The notes: generated by a model not told the origin, from the sequence alone. A stretch of DNA of 64,000 nt from Streptomyces wuyuanensis (GCF_900103455.1 NZ_FNHI01000019.1:62001-126000), one strand, 5' to 3'. Shown: positions 43,588-51,122, numbered from the stretch's first letter. Numbers and translations are program-made.

Positions 43588-44271
43588 ATGGTGGAATGGA
43601 TCATCGCCGCGTGCGACGGGGCGTCGAAGGGGAACCCCGGGCCGGCGGCCTGGGCCTGGGTCGTCGCCGGCGCGGACAGCGAGGTGGTGTCCTGGGAGGC
43701 GGGTCCGCTGGGCCGGGCGACCAACAACGTGGCCGAGCTGACGGCGTTGCGGCGGCTGCTGGAGGCCACGGACGCGGGAGTGCCGCTCGAGGTGCGCATG
43801 GATTCGCAGTACGCGATGAAGGCGGTCACCACCTGGCTTCCCGGCTGGCGCCGCAAGGGCTGGAAGACCGCCGCCGGCACGCCGGTGGCCAACCGGGACC
43901 TGGTGGTGGCGATCGACGCACTTCTGGCGGGCCGGGATGTCGAGTTCGTCTACACCCCGGCCCACCAGGTCGGCGGAGATCCGCTGAACGCGGCTGCCGA
44001 CGCAGCGGCCGGCCACATCGCCCGCAGCCAGGAGCCCGCCGGCTCGACCCTCGGCTCGGTGCTGCCGGCCGCCGAGTCCCCGGCCCGGCCCCGCCGGTCG
44101 GACGGGTCCAAGCGACGCTCGTCCTCGGCCGGTTCGTCACGAGGTTCGGTCAAGGCGAAGTTCCCGGGCCGCTGCTCATGCGGGCGCCCGTACGCCAAGG
44201 GCGAGACGATCACCAAGAACGCCGGAGGGTGGGGTCATCCTTCCTGCGCCACGGCCGCCGGCTCTCCGTGA
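43588..44271 (+). CDS. RNase HI-like nuclease with C-terminal zinc-binding extension
   Basis: 227 residues. The N-terminal 140 residues form an RNase HI domain with all four acids: Asp10 (CDGASKGNPGPAA), Glu50 (NNVAELTAL), Asp72 (MDSQYAMK) and Asp138 (LNAAADAAA), plus His126 in TPAHQVGGD. The C-terminal part after a Ser/Arg-rich linker (about 155-185) carries a zinc-ribbon-like module, CSCGRPYAKGETITKNAGG and WGHPSC. Expected role: removing RNA from RNA-DNA hybrids, with the extra module binding nucleic acid or a partner. It does not share a promoter obviously with the kinase. Confidence 0.88.
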   Translation: MVEWIIAACDGASKGNPGPAAWAWVVAGADSEVVSWEAGPLGRATNNVAELTALRRLLEATDAGVPLEVRMDSQYAMKAVTTWLPGWRRKGWKTAAGTPVANRDLVVAIDALLAGRDVEFVYTPAHQVGGDPLNAAADAAAGHIARSQEPAGSTLGSVLPAAESPARPRRSDGSKRRSSSAGSSRGSVKAKFPGRCSCGRPYAKGETITKNAGGWGHPSCATAAGSP

Positions 44272-44483
44272 ACGGCCTCTGCCGCCGGCGGGCGCACTCC
44301 GCGGGCCCGCCCCGGCAGGCCGGGGCTCGCGCGACGCCCTGATCCGGATCGTCCGCGCCGCTCACCGGCCGGGCAACGACGCCGCGCGCAGGGCCGTCGG
44401 CCATGCGGACCGATCGGCGCGAGGCCGACGCGCCGGACATCGAACGCACCCCGCACCAACGCCAAGCCGGGCTGCCCGGCCGG

Positions 44484-44525
44484 GAGTCACCGGACCTGAG
44501 TCACCGGACCTGAGTCACCGGATCT
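44484..44525. repeat. 14-bp tandem direct repeat, three copies
   Basis: Units GAGTCACCGGACCT (44484-44497, 44498-44511) and a third with one change (GAGTCACCGGATCT, 44512-44525) are perfectly in register. They lie in a 469-bp interval between the RNase HI and XRE genes that otherwise holds only the XRE promoter region. Confidence 0.85.
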
Positions 44526-44685
44526 GAGGGTGGCCGCGCCGCCCGGCCTCGGTGCCGAGCCTGTCCTCGGTCCTCGGTGAGACTGCTCGGGAGTCGCGGA
44601 TGTGAGATCCCGGAGCGCAGTCCGCACTGGCGGTGATCGGCGAGCGAAGAGCGCATGCGGGGGGGCACGCCCTTCGAGCCGCTTA

Positions 44686-44700
44686 TTGCCTCTGAGGCAA
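44686..44700. promoter_or_regulatory. Perfect palindrome before the XRE-cupin gene
   Basis: TTGCCTC-T-GAGGCAA is a 15-bp perfect inverted repeat 40 bp before ATG 44741; a half-site, TTTGCCTAC, follows it at about 44705. It is a likely autoregulatory operator of the XRE protein. Confidence 0.6.
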
Positions 44701-44740
44701 AATGTTTGCCTACGGGGAACGGCTATGGCTCAATGGGGGC

Positions 44741-45418
44741 ATGGCCGAAGACACCACCGCGATGAGCACCAGGGAGACGAGCGCCGCCCTCTCGAGTGTC
44801 GCATCCCAGCTCAGGGACCTGAGGAAGCGAAGCGGTCTGACCGTCGAGGCGGCTGCGGTGCGACTGGGGCTCTCCCCCGCCCATCTGTCCCGGCTGGAGA
44901 CCGGGCACCGGCAGCCGTCGCTGCCCGTGCTGCTGACGCTGGCGCGTGCCTACGGCACCACGGTCTCCGATCTGCTCGGGGAGACCCCTCCGGAGCGGGA
45001 CCCCGTCATCAGGGCCACGACCACGGGGTCGTTGGGGGCGGACGGCTGGACCTACCGGCAGGCCGGCGAATCCCGACGGGCCATGCAGGCACTCCGTGTG
45101 CACGTCCCACCGCAGGTCCGGGAGGAACTGGTCCGGGTCCATGCCGGTGAGGAATGGCTCTACGTCCTCTCCGGCCGGCTCAGGCTGTCGCTCGGCGGCG
45201 AGGAGCACATCCTCGATCCGGGTGATTCCGCCCACTACGACAGTCTGACCCCCCACCGGATCACCGCCGTGCCGCCGGGGGGCGCGGACCTCCTCTTCGT
45301 CCACACGCTTCTGCAGAGCCACGCGAGTGATCTGTGCATAGGAGGCGGGGACCGTCCGAATCCGCCCGGCGCCGACCGGCGTACGGGCCCTCCAGAAGGT
45401 GACGATCATGCTGAGTGA
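44741..45418 (+). CDS. XRE-family regulator with C-terminal cupin domain
   Basis: About 225 residues from ATG 44741; in-frame ATGs at 44702 and 44762 are alternatives. The helix-turn-helix LRDLRKRSGLTVEAAAVRLGLSPAHLSRLETGHRQPSLPVLLTLARAYG is followed by a cupin sensor (VHAGEEWLYVLSGRLRLSLGGEEHILDPGDSAHYDSLTPHRI) with the metal-binding histidine/glutamate pattern. The gene overlaps the downstream 46-aa membrane-protein gene by 11 bp, a conserved pairing in Streptomyces as I recall it. The ligand is unknown. Confidence 0.9.
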   Translation: MAEDTTAMSTRETSAALSSVASQLRDLRKRSGLTVEAAAVRLGLSPAHLSRLETGHRQPSLPVLLTLARAYGTTVSDLLGETPPERDPVIRATTTGSLGADGWTYRQAGESRRAMQALRVHVPPQVREELVRVHAGEEWLYVLSGRLRLSLGGEEHILDPGDSAHYDSLTPHRITAVPPGGADLLFVHTLLQSHASDLCIGGGDRPNPPGADRRTGPPEGDDHAE

Positions 45419-45548
45419 GAAGACCGGCGTCGAGCGCGGGGACGGCCGGTTCCCCAAGGGATTCGCCCTGCGCCTGTTCGCCTACATCGTGGCGGGGCAT
45501 CTCGTGGCGGGCTTCCTCTACCTGCTGTTCTCCGTCGGCGCGAAGTAG
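45408..45548 (+). CDS. 46-aa single-helix membrane protein, DUF6126-like
   Basis: The reading frame MLSEKTGVERGDGRFPKGFA leads into one hydrophobic helix (RLFAYIVAGHLVAGFLYLLF), then SVGAK. RFPKGFALRLF and the lone C-terminal helix are hallmarks of DUF6126, small proteins found next to XRE-cupin regulators. AGAAGGTG precedes the ATG at suitable spacing, and the start lies inside the 3' end of the XRE gene, so translation is coupled. Function unknown; it may link the regulator to the membrane. Confidence 0.78.
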   Translation: MLSEKTGVERGDGRFPKGFALRLFAYIVAGHLVAGFLYLLFSVGAK

Positions 45549-45903
45549 ACGACCACCGCGCCCCGCCTTTCCGCCCCTCGCGGCCGCCTGCCCGCCCGGC
45601 AGCGGCGCACGTACCCGGCGCACGGCCGGGGGTGGCGGTGTCGCCACCCCCACGCCGCCGTCCACTCCCGGTCCCCGAGGTCGCCTGTGGACCGGTACGG
45701 ACACCCGGCAGGTCGCCAGGACCTCCTCGAGGTTGCGCTCCCAGTCGGCGCCTACACCCATCCGCCGAGCCAGCAATCCCGGCGGCTCGCCGCCGTCGTG
45801 GTCGGTCGGCTGCATGACGTGCCGGCACAACTCCCGCTGGAAGTCGACGAGTTCCAGTTCGGTTCGCAGGCCGGCCTCGCCCCGCGGGGCGGCCGCCTCG
45901 CCG
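45549..45903 (-). other. 355-bp interval with a possible leftward gene remnant
   Basis: On the minus strand, about 45870-45660 translates to protein-like text: RTELELVDFQRELCRHVMQP, then GGEPPGLLARRMGVGADWERNLEEVLATCRV. No ATG/GTG/TTG with a ribosome site begins it; a CTG takes the place of a plausible start, and the frame then becomes Arg/Pro-rich. It is perhaps a decayed gene downstream of the two small genes. I recognise no family. Confidence 0.35.
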
Positions 45904-45987
45904 TCAGAACGCCTGGAGAAAACAACCGACGGCGATCACTCCGGCCGCCGCTATCGAGGAAATCTTGATCAGGATCTTCCGGGTCAT
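45904..45987 (-). CDS. 27-aa hydrophobic peptide gene
   Basis: A very short frame, MTRKILIKIS then SIAAAGVIAVGCFLQAF, behind GGAGG at eight bases. A basic N-terminus and a hydrophobic segment with one Cys suggest a small membrane peptide. It lies 99 bp after the 58-aa gene on the same strand and probably shares its promoter and the TCACC-N9-GGTGA operator. It is too short for homology to be judged by eye. Existence is supported by the ribosome site and the codon bias toward GC at third positions; function unknown. Confidence 0.5.
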   Translation of the reverse strand: MTRKILIKISSIAAAGVIAVGCFLQAF

Positions 45988-46086
45988 CACAAGTGCCTCC
46001 AGGGGGAGGGAGTTCGGTTGGCCGGCATCAGCGGTGGACGGCGGCCGAAGTGCACAGGGGCTCGGCCGCCGCGCGGCCGCGGTGGC

Positions 46087-46263
46087 TCACAGGCACGTAC
46101 GGACGAGCCACTCGTCCGGGTTGTACGCGAATCGCGCCGAGTCGTGCGTCACGGCCGGCCGTTCCTCGACCATGTCGTCCCAGCGGATGCGCTCCGGCAG
46201 CCGTGAGAACCTCAGCCGGCGGGCCGCTCCGGCCTCGTCCGCGGTCTTGTGCTCCTGCTCCAT
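46087..46263 (-). CDS. 58-aa protein of unknown function
   Basis: The frame reads MEQEHKTADEAGAARRLRFS, then RLPERIRWDDMVEERPAV, then HDSARFAYNPDEWLVRTCL and a stop. GAGGAGG precedes the ATG at six bases. It is soluble and charged; the aromatic C-terminal block ending in a Cys-Leu is distinctive. Nothing opposite it is convincing. It is the first gene of the minus-strand unit that begins below the palindrome at 46427-46455, so the CGNR regulator may control it. I do not recognise a family. Confidence 0.65.
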   Translation of the reverse strand: MEQEHKTADEAGAARRLRFSRLPERIRWDDMVEERPAVTHDSARFAYNPDEWLVRTCL

Positions 46264-46426
46264 GTCAACGCCTCCTCAGCGGCGGATCGCGCCGCTCCTG
46301 ACGGCAGTCGTCCCGTCCTCGAACGGAGCGGGCCGGATCTCGGCGCTCTCCTGCGGCCTCGCGGCCCGAGAACGCGGATCGGGGGACTGCCCCGGCAGCT
46401 CGGTGGAAGACCGATCCTCACACGCC

Positions 46427-46455
46427 GATCGTCACCCGTCAAGGGGGTGACGATC
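46427..46455. promoter_or_regulatory. CGNR-locus operator 1, longest palindrome
   Basis: GATCGTCACC (46427-46436), nine bases, then GGTGACGATC (46446-46455): perfect 10-bp arms. The core TCACC-N9-GGTGA is shared with three other sites in the locus. It sits between the CGNR stop and the 58-aa gene, about 165 bp upstream of that gene's start. Confidence 0.75.
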
Positions 46456-46475
46456 GGGAAGTCACAACCAGGGGA

Positions 46476-47051
46476 TCACGGCCGGGATCCGGTCGACGCC
46501 GTCGCCTTCGCACTCGCACGCTTGCGCGCCCGGTAGGCCGCGGCTTTGATCTTGTTGCCGCACGGATCCATCTTGCACCACTCCCGGCGCGCCCCCCTGG
46601 AACGGTCGATGTAGAACTGGGTGCAGTCCGGATTCGCGCACTCCTTGAGCAGCGGGACCTCCGGGCCACTGAGGACCGCGACGGCATCACGGGCGACATG
46701 GGACAGCGCCTGCCGGACGGTGGCCTCGACGCTGCGCCCGGCGTCGGTGAGCTGCGGCACGGGAGCCGGCCGCCGCGCCGCGGCGTTCACCAGGCCCAGC
46801 GCTTCCCGCTCGTAGGCATCGCCGTCGATCCTTGCGACGACCAGCCGGTAGATCGCCTCCCGCAACTCCACGGCCTCGCGGAGGTCGGCCGGCCCGCACG
46901 CCAGGTCGCCGTCCGTGATGCCGCACTCACGGAACCAGGAGCTGAGACTTTCGGGCGAGTGGAGCATCTCGCGAGGGTTGGGGCCGCGCCGAACCCGCAG
47001 CGTACCCGCGAAGTCGAGAGCCGGACTTCCGGCCGGAAAGCCATGTTCCAT
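46476..47051 (-). CDS. CGNR zinc-finger (ABATE-type) transcriptional regulator
   Basis: 191 residues. The N-terminal ABATE/DUF1470-type region is GFPAGSPALDFAGTLRVRRGPNPREML through the helical LREAVELREAIYRLVVARIDGDAYEREALGLVN. The C-terminal treble-clef finger is CANPDCTQFYIDRSR, WCKMDPCGNK, then KAAAYRARKR; CGNK replaces the usual CGNR. Proteins of this family are stress regulators or RNA/DNA-binding proteins with few characterised members. An operator-like repeat begins one base upstream of the start codon, which suggests autoregulation. The flanking ohr, msrA and small genes carry the same repeat. Confidence 0.85.
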   Translation of the reverse strand: MEHGFPAGSPALDFAGTLRVRRGPNPREMLHSPESLSSWFRECGITDGDLACGPADLREAVELREAIYRLVVARIDGDAYEREALGLVNAAARRPAPVPQLTDAGRSVEATVRQALSHVARDAVAVLSGPEVPLLKECANPDCTQFYIDRSRGARREWCKMDPCGNKIKAAAYRARKRASAKATASTGSRP

Positions 47052-47052
47052 A

Positions 47053-47071
47053 TCACCATTCTGACAGGTGA
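47053..47071. promoter_or_regulatory. CGNR-locus operator 2 (autoregulatory)
   Basis: TCACC-attctgaca-GGTGA immediately upstream of the CGNR start codon. It has the same arms and 9-nt spacer as the other three sites, and the spacer end CTGACA resembles operator 3. Confidence 0.75.
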
Positions 47072-47185
47072 CGATTCCATGCGCAACGCTCGCCCGGGGT
47101 GACTCACCGTTCACGCCCCGCCGCGAGCCCACCCGGCAGCGCCCCCGCGGCAACGCCAGGACGGGCGCGGCGACGAGCCGATGCA

Positions 47186-47204
47186 TCACCGACTTGACAG
47201 GTGA
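47186..47204. promoter_or_regulatory. CGNR-locus operator 3 at the ohr -35 region
   Basis: TCACC-gacttgaca-GGTGA covers the TTGACA -35 element of the ohr promoter, so bound protein would block RNA polymerase. Confidence 0.75.
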
Positions 47205-47222
47205 CGCACGACCCTGCACTAT
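47194..47222 (+). promoter_or_regulatory. Predicted ohr-msrA promoter
   Basis: TTGACA (47194-47199), 17 bp, then CACTAT (47217-47222): a close match to the vegetative consensus, unusually strong for Streptomyces. Operators 3 and 4 flank it. Confidence 0.65.
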
Positions 47223-47226
47223 CGAG

Positions 47227-47245
47227 TCACCACCTGAGCAGGTGA
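47227..47245. promoter_or_regulatory. CGNR-locus operator 4 at the ohr start site
   Basis: TCACC-acctgagca-GGTGA lies just downstream of the -10 element, about 41 bp from operator 3 (close to four helical turns), so the two sites face the same side of the DNA. Confidence 0.75.
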
Positions 47246-47322
47246 CGCATCCGATGCGGCCCTGCGGATGGCTTCCGGGCTTACGGGACACGTAAGGCCC
47301 CCGACACCCCCAGAGGAATGCA

Positions 47323-47745
47323 ATGCCGAACAGCTACACCACCGTCGTGAACGTCACCGGTGAGGGCCGCAACGGCGGCCGTGTCCTGTCCGACGACGGT
47401 CTGCTCGACACCACGCTGTCCCACCCCAAGGAGCTCGGCGGAGCCGGCACCGCCACCAACCCCGAGCAGCTCTTCGGGGCCGGCTGGGCCGCCTGCTTCC
47501 TCGGCGCCGTCCGTATCGCGGCCGCCGAGCGCAAGGTGAAGCTGACGAGCACGGAGATCAACGCCGAGATCACCCTGCAGCACGGCGACGACGGCTACTC
47601 CCTCGCCGCGGTGCTCAACCTCGAGCTCGGCGGAGTGGACGACGCCCGGGCCGCCGAGCTCGCGGACGCCGCCCACCAGATCTGCCCGTACTCCAAGGCG
47701 ATCCGCGGCAACGTGCCCGTTACGATCCACGCCACCGCCGTCTGA
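47323..47745 (+). CDS. ohr: Organic hydroperoxide resistance protein Ohr (OsmC family)
   Basis: 140 residues. The peroxidatic and resolving cysteines are Cys58 (GWAACFLGAV) and Cys121 (QICPYSKAIRGN), and the conserved Arg lies in the N-terminal part (GRNGGRV). NPEQLFGAGWAACF is the Ohr signature. It reduces organic hydroperoxides in the cytoplasm. The usual regulator of ohr is MarR-type OhrR; here the nearest regulator is the CGNR protein and two of its putative operators sit at the promoter. msrA follows after 142 bp. AGAGGAA precedes the ATG. Confidence 0.94.
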   Translation: MPNSYTTVVNVTGEGRNGGRVLSDDGLLDTTLSHPKELGGAGTATNPEQLFGAGWAACFLGAVRIAAAERKVKLTSTEINAEITLQHGDDGYSLAAVLNLELGGVDDARAAELADAAHQICPYSKAIRGNVPVTIHATAV

Positions 47746-47837
47746 CCGGACGCGGAACCGGCCGGTAGCGACCGGCCCCTGATCCGGCGGGTCCCGCATC
47801 CCGCTCCCCGGCCCGAACCGGGATGCGGGACCCGCCC

Positions 47838-47865
47838 GCACCACGCACCACGCACCACGCACCAC
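47838..47865. repeat. Heptanucleotide tandem repeat GCACCAC, four copies
   Basis: Four exact GCACCAC units followed by GCACACA lie just upstream of the msrA ribosome site, inside the ohr-msrA gap. Slippage here could change the spacing of the leader. Confidence 0.85.
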
Positions 47866-47887
47866 GCACACAGGAGGCGGGACCGAC

Positions 47888-48403
47888 ATGACGAACGCAC
47901 CTCAGCAGAAGGCATGGCTGGCAGGCGGTTGCTTCTGGGGGATGCAGGACCTGTTGCGAAAGCTCCCCGGTGTCCTGGACACCCGCGTCGGATACAGCGG
48001 TGGCGACATGCCCCGTCCGACCTATCAGCGCCATGGAACCCACGCGGAGGCGATCGAGATCACCTTCGACCCCGCGGCCACCGACTACCGCACGATCCTG
48101 GAGTACTTCTTCCAGATCCACGACCCGACCACGAAGAACCGGCAGGGCAACGACATCGGCTCCAGCTATCGCTCTGCCATCTTCCATCTCGACGAGGAGC
48201 AGCGGCGCGTGGCCGAGGAGACCATCGCCGATGTCGAGGCGTCGGGCCTGTGGCCGGGAACGGTGGTGACGGAGGTCGTCCCGGCTGGCGAGTTCTGGGA
48301 GGCCGAACCCGAGCACCAGGACTACCTGGAGCGTTACCCGGACGGCTACACCTGCCACTTCCCGCGCCCCGGCTGGCGGCTGCCGAAGCGGTCCGCCTCC
48401 TGA
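47888..48403 (+). CDS. msrA: Peptide methionine-(S)-sulfoxide reductase MsrA
   Basis: 171 residues. The catalytic motif GGCFWGMQ contains Cys15; TRVGYSGGD, AEAIEITFDP, FFQIHDPTTKNRQGNDIGSSYRSAIF and AEPEHQDYLERYP are all MsrA landmarks. It repairs oxidised methionine using thioredoxin. AGGAGG lies before the ATG. Its position after ohr suggests a shared oxidative-stress operon under the CGNR-type operators. Confidence 0.95.
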   Translation: MTNAPQQKAWLAGGCFWGMQDLLRKLPGVLDTRVGYSGGDMPRPTYQRHGTHAEAIEITFDPAATDYRTILEYFFQIHDPTTKNRQGNDIGSSYRSAIFHLDEEQRRVAEETIADVEASGLWPGTVVTEVVPAGEFWEAEPEHQDYLERYPDGYTCHFPRPGWRLPKRSAS

Positions 48404-48449
48404 TCCGGTCCGGGGCGCGTCCCCGGCGGTCGCGCGTCCCCGGGCCACC

Positions 48450-49927
48450 TCATGGCGTGACCAATTCGCGGGCGATCTCCCGGGCCAGTTTCACGATGAC
48501 GGGAATCGCGGCCGTGATGAACAGCGAGCCGAACGTCATGTCGCCGAGGGCGTAGAAGCACTCCTGCGACCCGCCGTCGGCGACGAGCCGGCTGCTCTCA
48601 CGCCGAACCCGGAGGCCGCCGTGCGGGTGCGCCGTGGCCGCGGACGCCTCGACCAGGGACCGTACGAGGGGCGCCGCGGCCGGGGGGACCCGGTCCGGCG
48701 CCACGGATACCGCGTTGACCACCGTGTCGGCGTGGATCCGACTGCCGTCCGCGGCGACGGCGAACCCCTGCCGGGTGCGGCGGACGTCGTTCAGTCCTCC
48801 CATCACCCGGAGCGGCCCCGCTTCGCTCATCGCCAACAGGGGGCCGCGGTGGACGGCGGCATCGGGCAGCACAGCGAATGGAGGGCGCGGTAGTGGCGGC
48901 GCAGTAGTTCGGCGCGGTCCCGGTACGGCATCAGCGGCCACACGTCGACGGCGACGGGCAGGGTGTGCTGCAGAATGCGCAGTCCGAGGTTCTGCCCGTG
49001 GACCAGCTCCAGCTGACGCCGCAGCCGGCGTACGGGGTCCTCGCGGAGCAGTGCGAACTCGGTCTCGAGCTCGGCGAAGTCCTGTCCCGCCGAGGTGAGT
49101 TCCTCGCGCAGCACCCGAACGACCTCGTCGAAGCCGACCTCTCCCCCGCCGCTCAGCGCGTGGAATCGGTCGGGGGTGAAGTGCCGCAGGGTGTGGATGA
49201 CCGGCTGCTGACGGACCGCGGGCAGTACCCCGTGCCGCGAGAGCATGTACACGGGTCCCCGGTGTCCGCCGGCCCGCAGGGCGAGCACCACGTCCACGGC
49301 GGTCAGACCCGTGCCCAGGACGGCGACCGTGTCGTGCGGGTCGATGCCGGCCAGGGTCTCCGAGACCGGATAGGGATCGGGAACGAAGCCCGGTTCCGGC
49401 CCGCGCAGACCGAATCCGTCGTGGGGGCCGCCCGCTCCCGTGCACAGGACCACTCGGTCGGCCCGGTGCCGCGTGCCGCGTTCCGTCGTCAGCACGGCTC
49501 CCCCGGCGCCCGGGGCGGCATGCACCACCCGCTCCCTTACGAGCCCGACCCTCCACCCGCACTCGTCGAGCCGGGCCCTGCCGTGCCGAGCCACCGTCTC
49601 CAGGTACTCACCGAACAGGGCCCGAGGAGGGAAGGCGGCGACGTCGTAGGGGCCGAGATCCCGCAGGTCACCCGGCTGCCACCGGCGGTCGGCGAGCCAG
49701 CGGTCGAAGTGACGGGGGTCTCCGCCTCGCACCGACATGGCGCGCGAAGGGAGATTCACCACGATGCAGTCGGCGTCCCGCTGATAGGGGCGACCACGCC
49801 ACAGTCGGTCCGACGGCTCGAAGACGGTGACCGCGGCCGGCGGCGCGGACGTCTGGGACAGCGCGTCCAGCAGACACACCGCTCCCCCACCGCCCCCGAC
49901 GATCGCGATCTCGCGCATACGGGCCAC
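48450..49927 (-). pseudogene. FAD/NAD(P)-binding protein, frameshifted
   Basis: The 5' part (from GTG 49927 or ATG 49918) begins REIAIVGGGGGAVCLLDAL, an FAD-binding motif, followed by VVNLPSRAMSVRGGDPRHFDRWL and a second nucleotide site, VAVLGTGLTAVDVVLAL. It resembles the HI0933/DUF-type flavoproteins related to lysine/ornithine hydroxylases. Near 48885 the frame changes: RRHYRALHS continues in another frame as FAVLPDAAVHRGPLLAMSEAGPLRVMGG to the natural end ...REIARELVTP at 48450. Without the shift the protein stops about 22 residues later. Either a recent frameshift or a sequencing error. Confidence 0.8.
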
Positions 49928-50082
49928 GACGTGCACCTTTCGCCGGCCGTCGGCCACGGCGGCGGCTCGCCACGGGAGGTGCCGAAGCCATCTCCCATTC
50001 TGCTCCGGCGAGCGGGGTCGGCCACCCCGGGGCGTGGCACGCTCGGAGGCGCGGGCACGGGTCCCGGGCGCCCGGGTGGGTC

Positions 50083-50778
50083 TCAGGCTTCGGGAGCGTG
50101 GACGGGCTCGGACAGTGCCGCCTTGACGCGCCTGGTCTCGTCGTCGGCGAGTACCTCGAACTGATCTCTCGTCAGAGCGTCCATGGTCAGCTCGGCGACC
50201 GTGGAGGCATCGATCTTCGAGGCGTCCGTCCAGGCGCTGAGGTCCGTGTCCACGAAACCGGCGTGCACGCTCACCACCAGGGTCCCCTGTGCGTGCAGGG
50301 CCTTCCGCAGCGCATCCGTCAGCGACCACTGCGCCGCCTTCGAAGCCGCGTAGCCGGGGAAGAGCGGCTGACCGACCCACGAGGCGAGCGACAGCATGTT
50401 GACCAGTGCGCCCCCTCCGTTGCGGGCCAGGATCGGAGCGAAGGCACGGGACACGGCCCAGGTGCCGAAGTAGTTGACCTCCATCGCCCGGCGGGCGCCG
50501 TCGAAGGCACCGTCCATGAGCCGGGTGCTCGCGCCGCCGATTCCGGCGTTGTTGATCACGATGGAGACGTCTCCCGCGGCGGCGGCCGCCGCCGCGACGC
50601 TCTCGTGGTCGGTGACGTCCAGCCTCAGCGGGACGAGGTCCTGGTCGGTCACGCTTGCCGGGTCGCGTACTCCGGCGTAGACCTTGGCCGCGCCGTGGTC
50701 GACCAGCGAACGGGCGAAGGCGCGGCCGATGCCGCGGTTGGCGCCCGTCACGAGGGCGACTGATCCCTTGATGTCCAT
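50083..50778 (-). CDS. Short-chain dehydrogenase/reductase (SDR)
   Basis: 231 residues. VTGANRGIGR (cofactor), NNAG and the catalytic pair in PGYAASKAAQWSLTDAL (YxxxK) are present, and HAGFVDTDLSAW supplies the substrate-loop region. It is clearly homologous to the SDR at 36887-37573, with the same length and similar C-terminal VLADD-TRRVK, so the window has two divergent paralogues. AGAGGAAG precedes the ATG. Substrate unknown; no regulator is adjacent. Confidence 0.92.
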   Translation of the reverse strand: MDIKGSVALVTGANRGIGRAFARSLVDHGAAKVYAGVRDPASVTDQDLVPLRLDVTDHESVAAAAAAAGDVSIVINNAGIGGASTRLMDGAFDGARRAMEVNYFGTWAVSRAFAPILARNGGGALVNMLSLASWVGQPLFPGYAASKAAQWSLTDALRKALHAQGTLVVSVHAGFVDTDLSAWTDASKIDASTVAELTMDALTRDQFEVLADDETRRVKAALSEPVHAPEA

Positions 50779-51122
50779 CGTTCTTCCTCTGGAACGGGCA
50801 TGCCTTGTGCAGGCGGGCTCTCGGACGTCGTCTCCTGCCCTGGCCGTCCGGGTCGGGCTCGGCCGGTCCGGCGGAAACGGGTTGCCGTATCAGCTCACCC
50901 CGGCACCGGCTCCGGCACAAGCGGGCGCGTCGGCGGCGCGGCGGGATCCCCGCCCGGGCCGGTCGCCGGCCGGCGCCCACGACCACGCCGCCGGGGGTGC
51001 CCGGGCCTCCCCGCACTGCCCGCCGGCGGCAGGACGACCCGGGCAGCGACGTTTGGGGACACCGATCAGTTGTGATGTATTTCGCATCAAATTTCACATT
51101 CTGACCCCTCCGGGAGTCGTCC
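50779..51122. other. 344-bp divergent interval
   Basis: No gene with a ribosome site is seen. The right end (about 51065-51105) is markedly AT-rich (ATGTATTTCGCATCAAATTT) and probably holds the promoter of the large repeat protein. Confidence 0.4.

Noticed and set aside
44484..44525. 14-bp repeat as an origin-type iteron set
   Set aside because: No replication initiator gene nearby, and Tap/Tpg act at telomeres instead.
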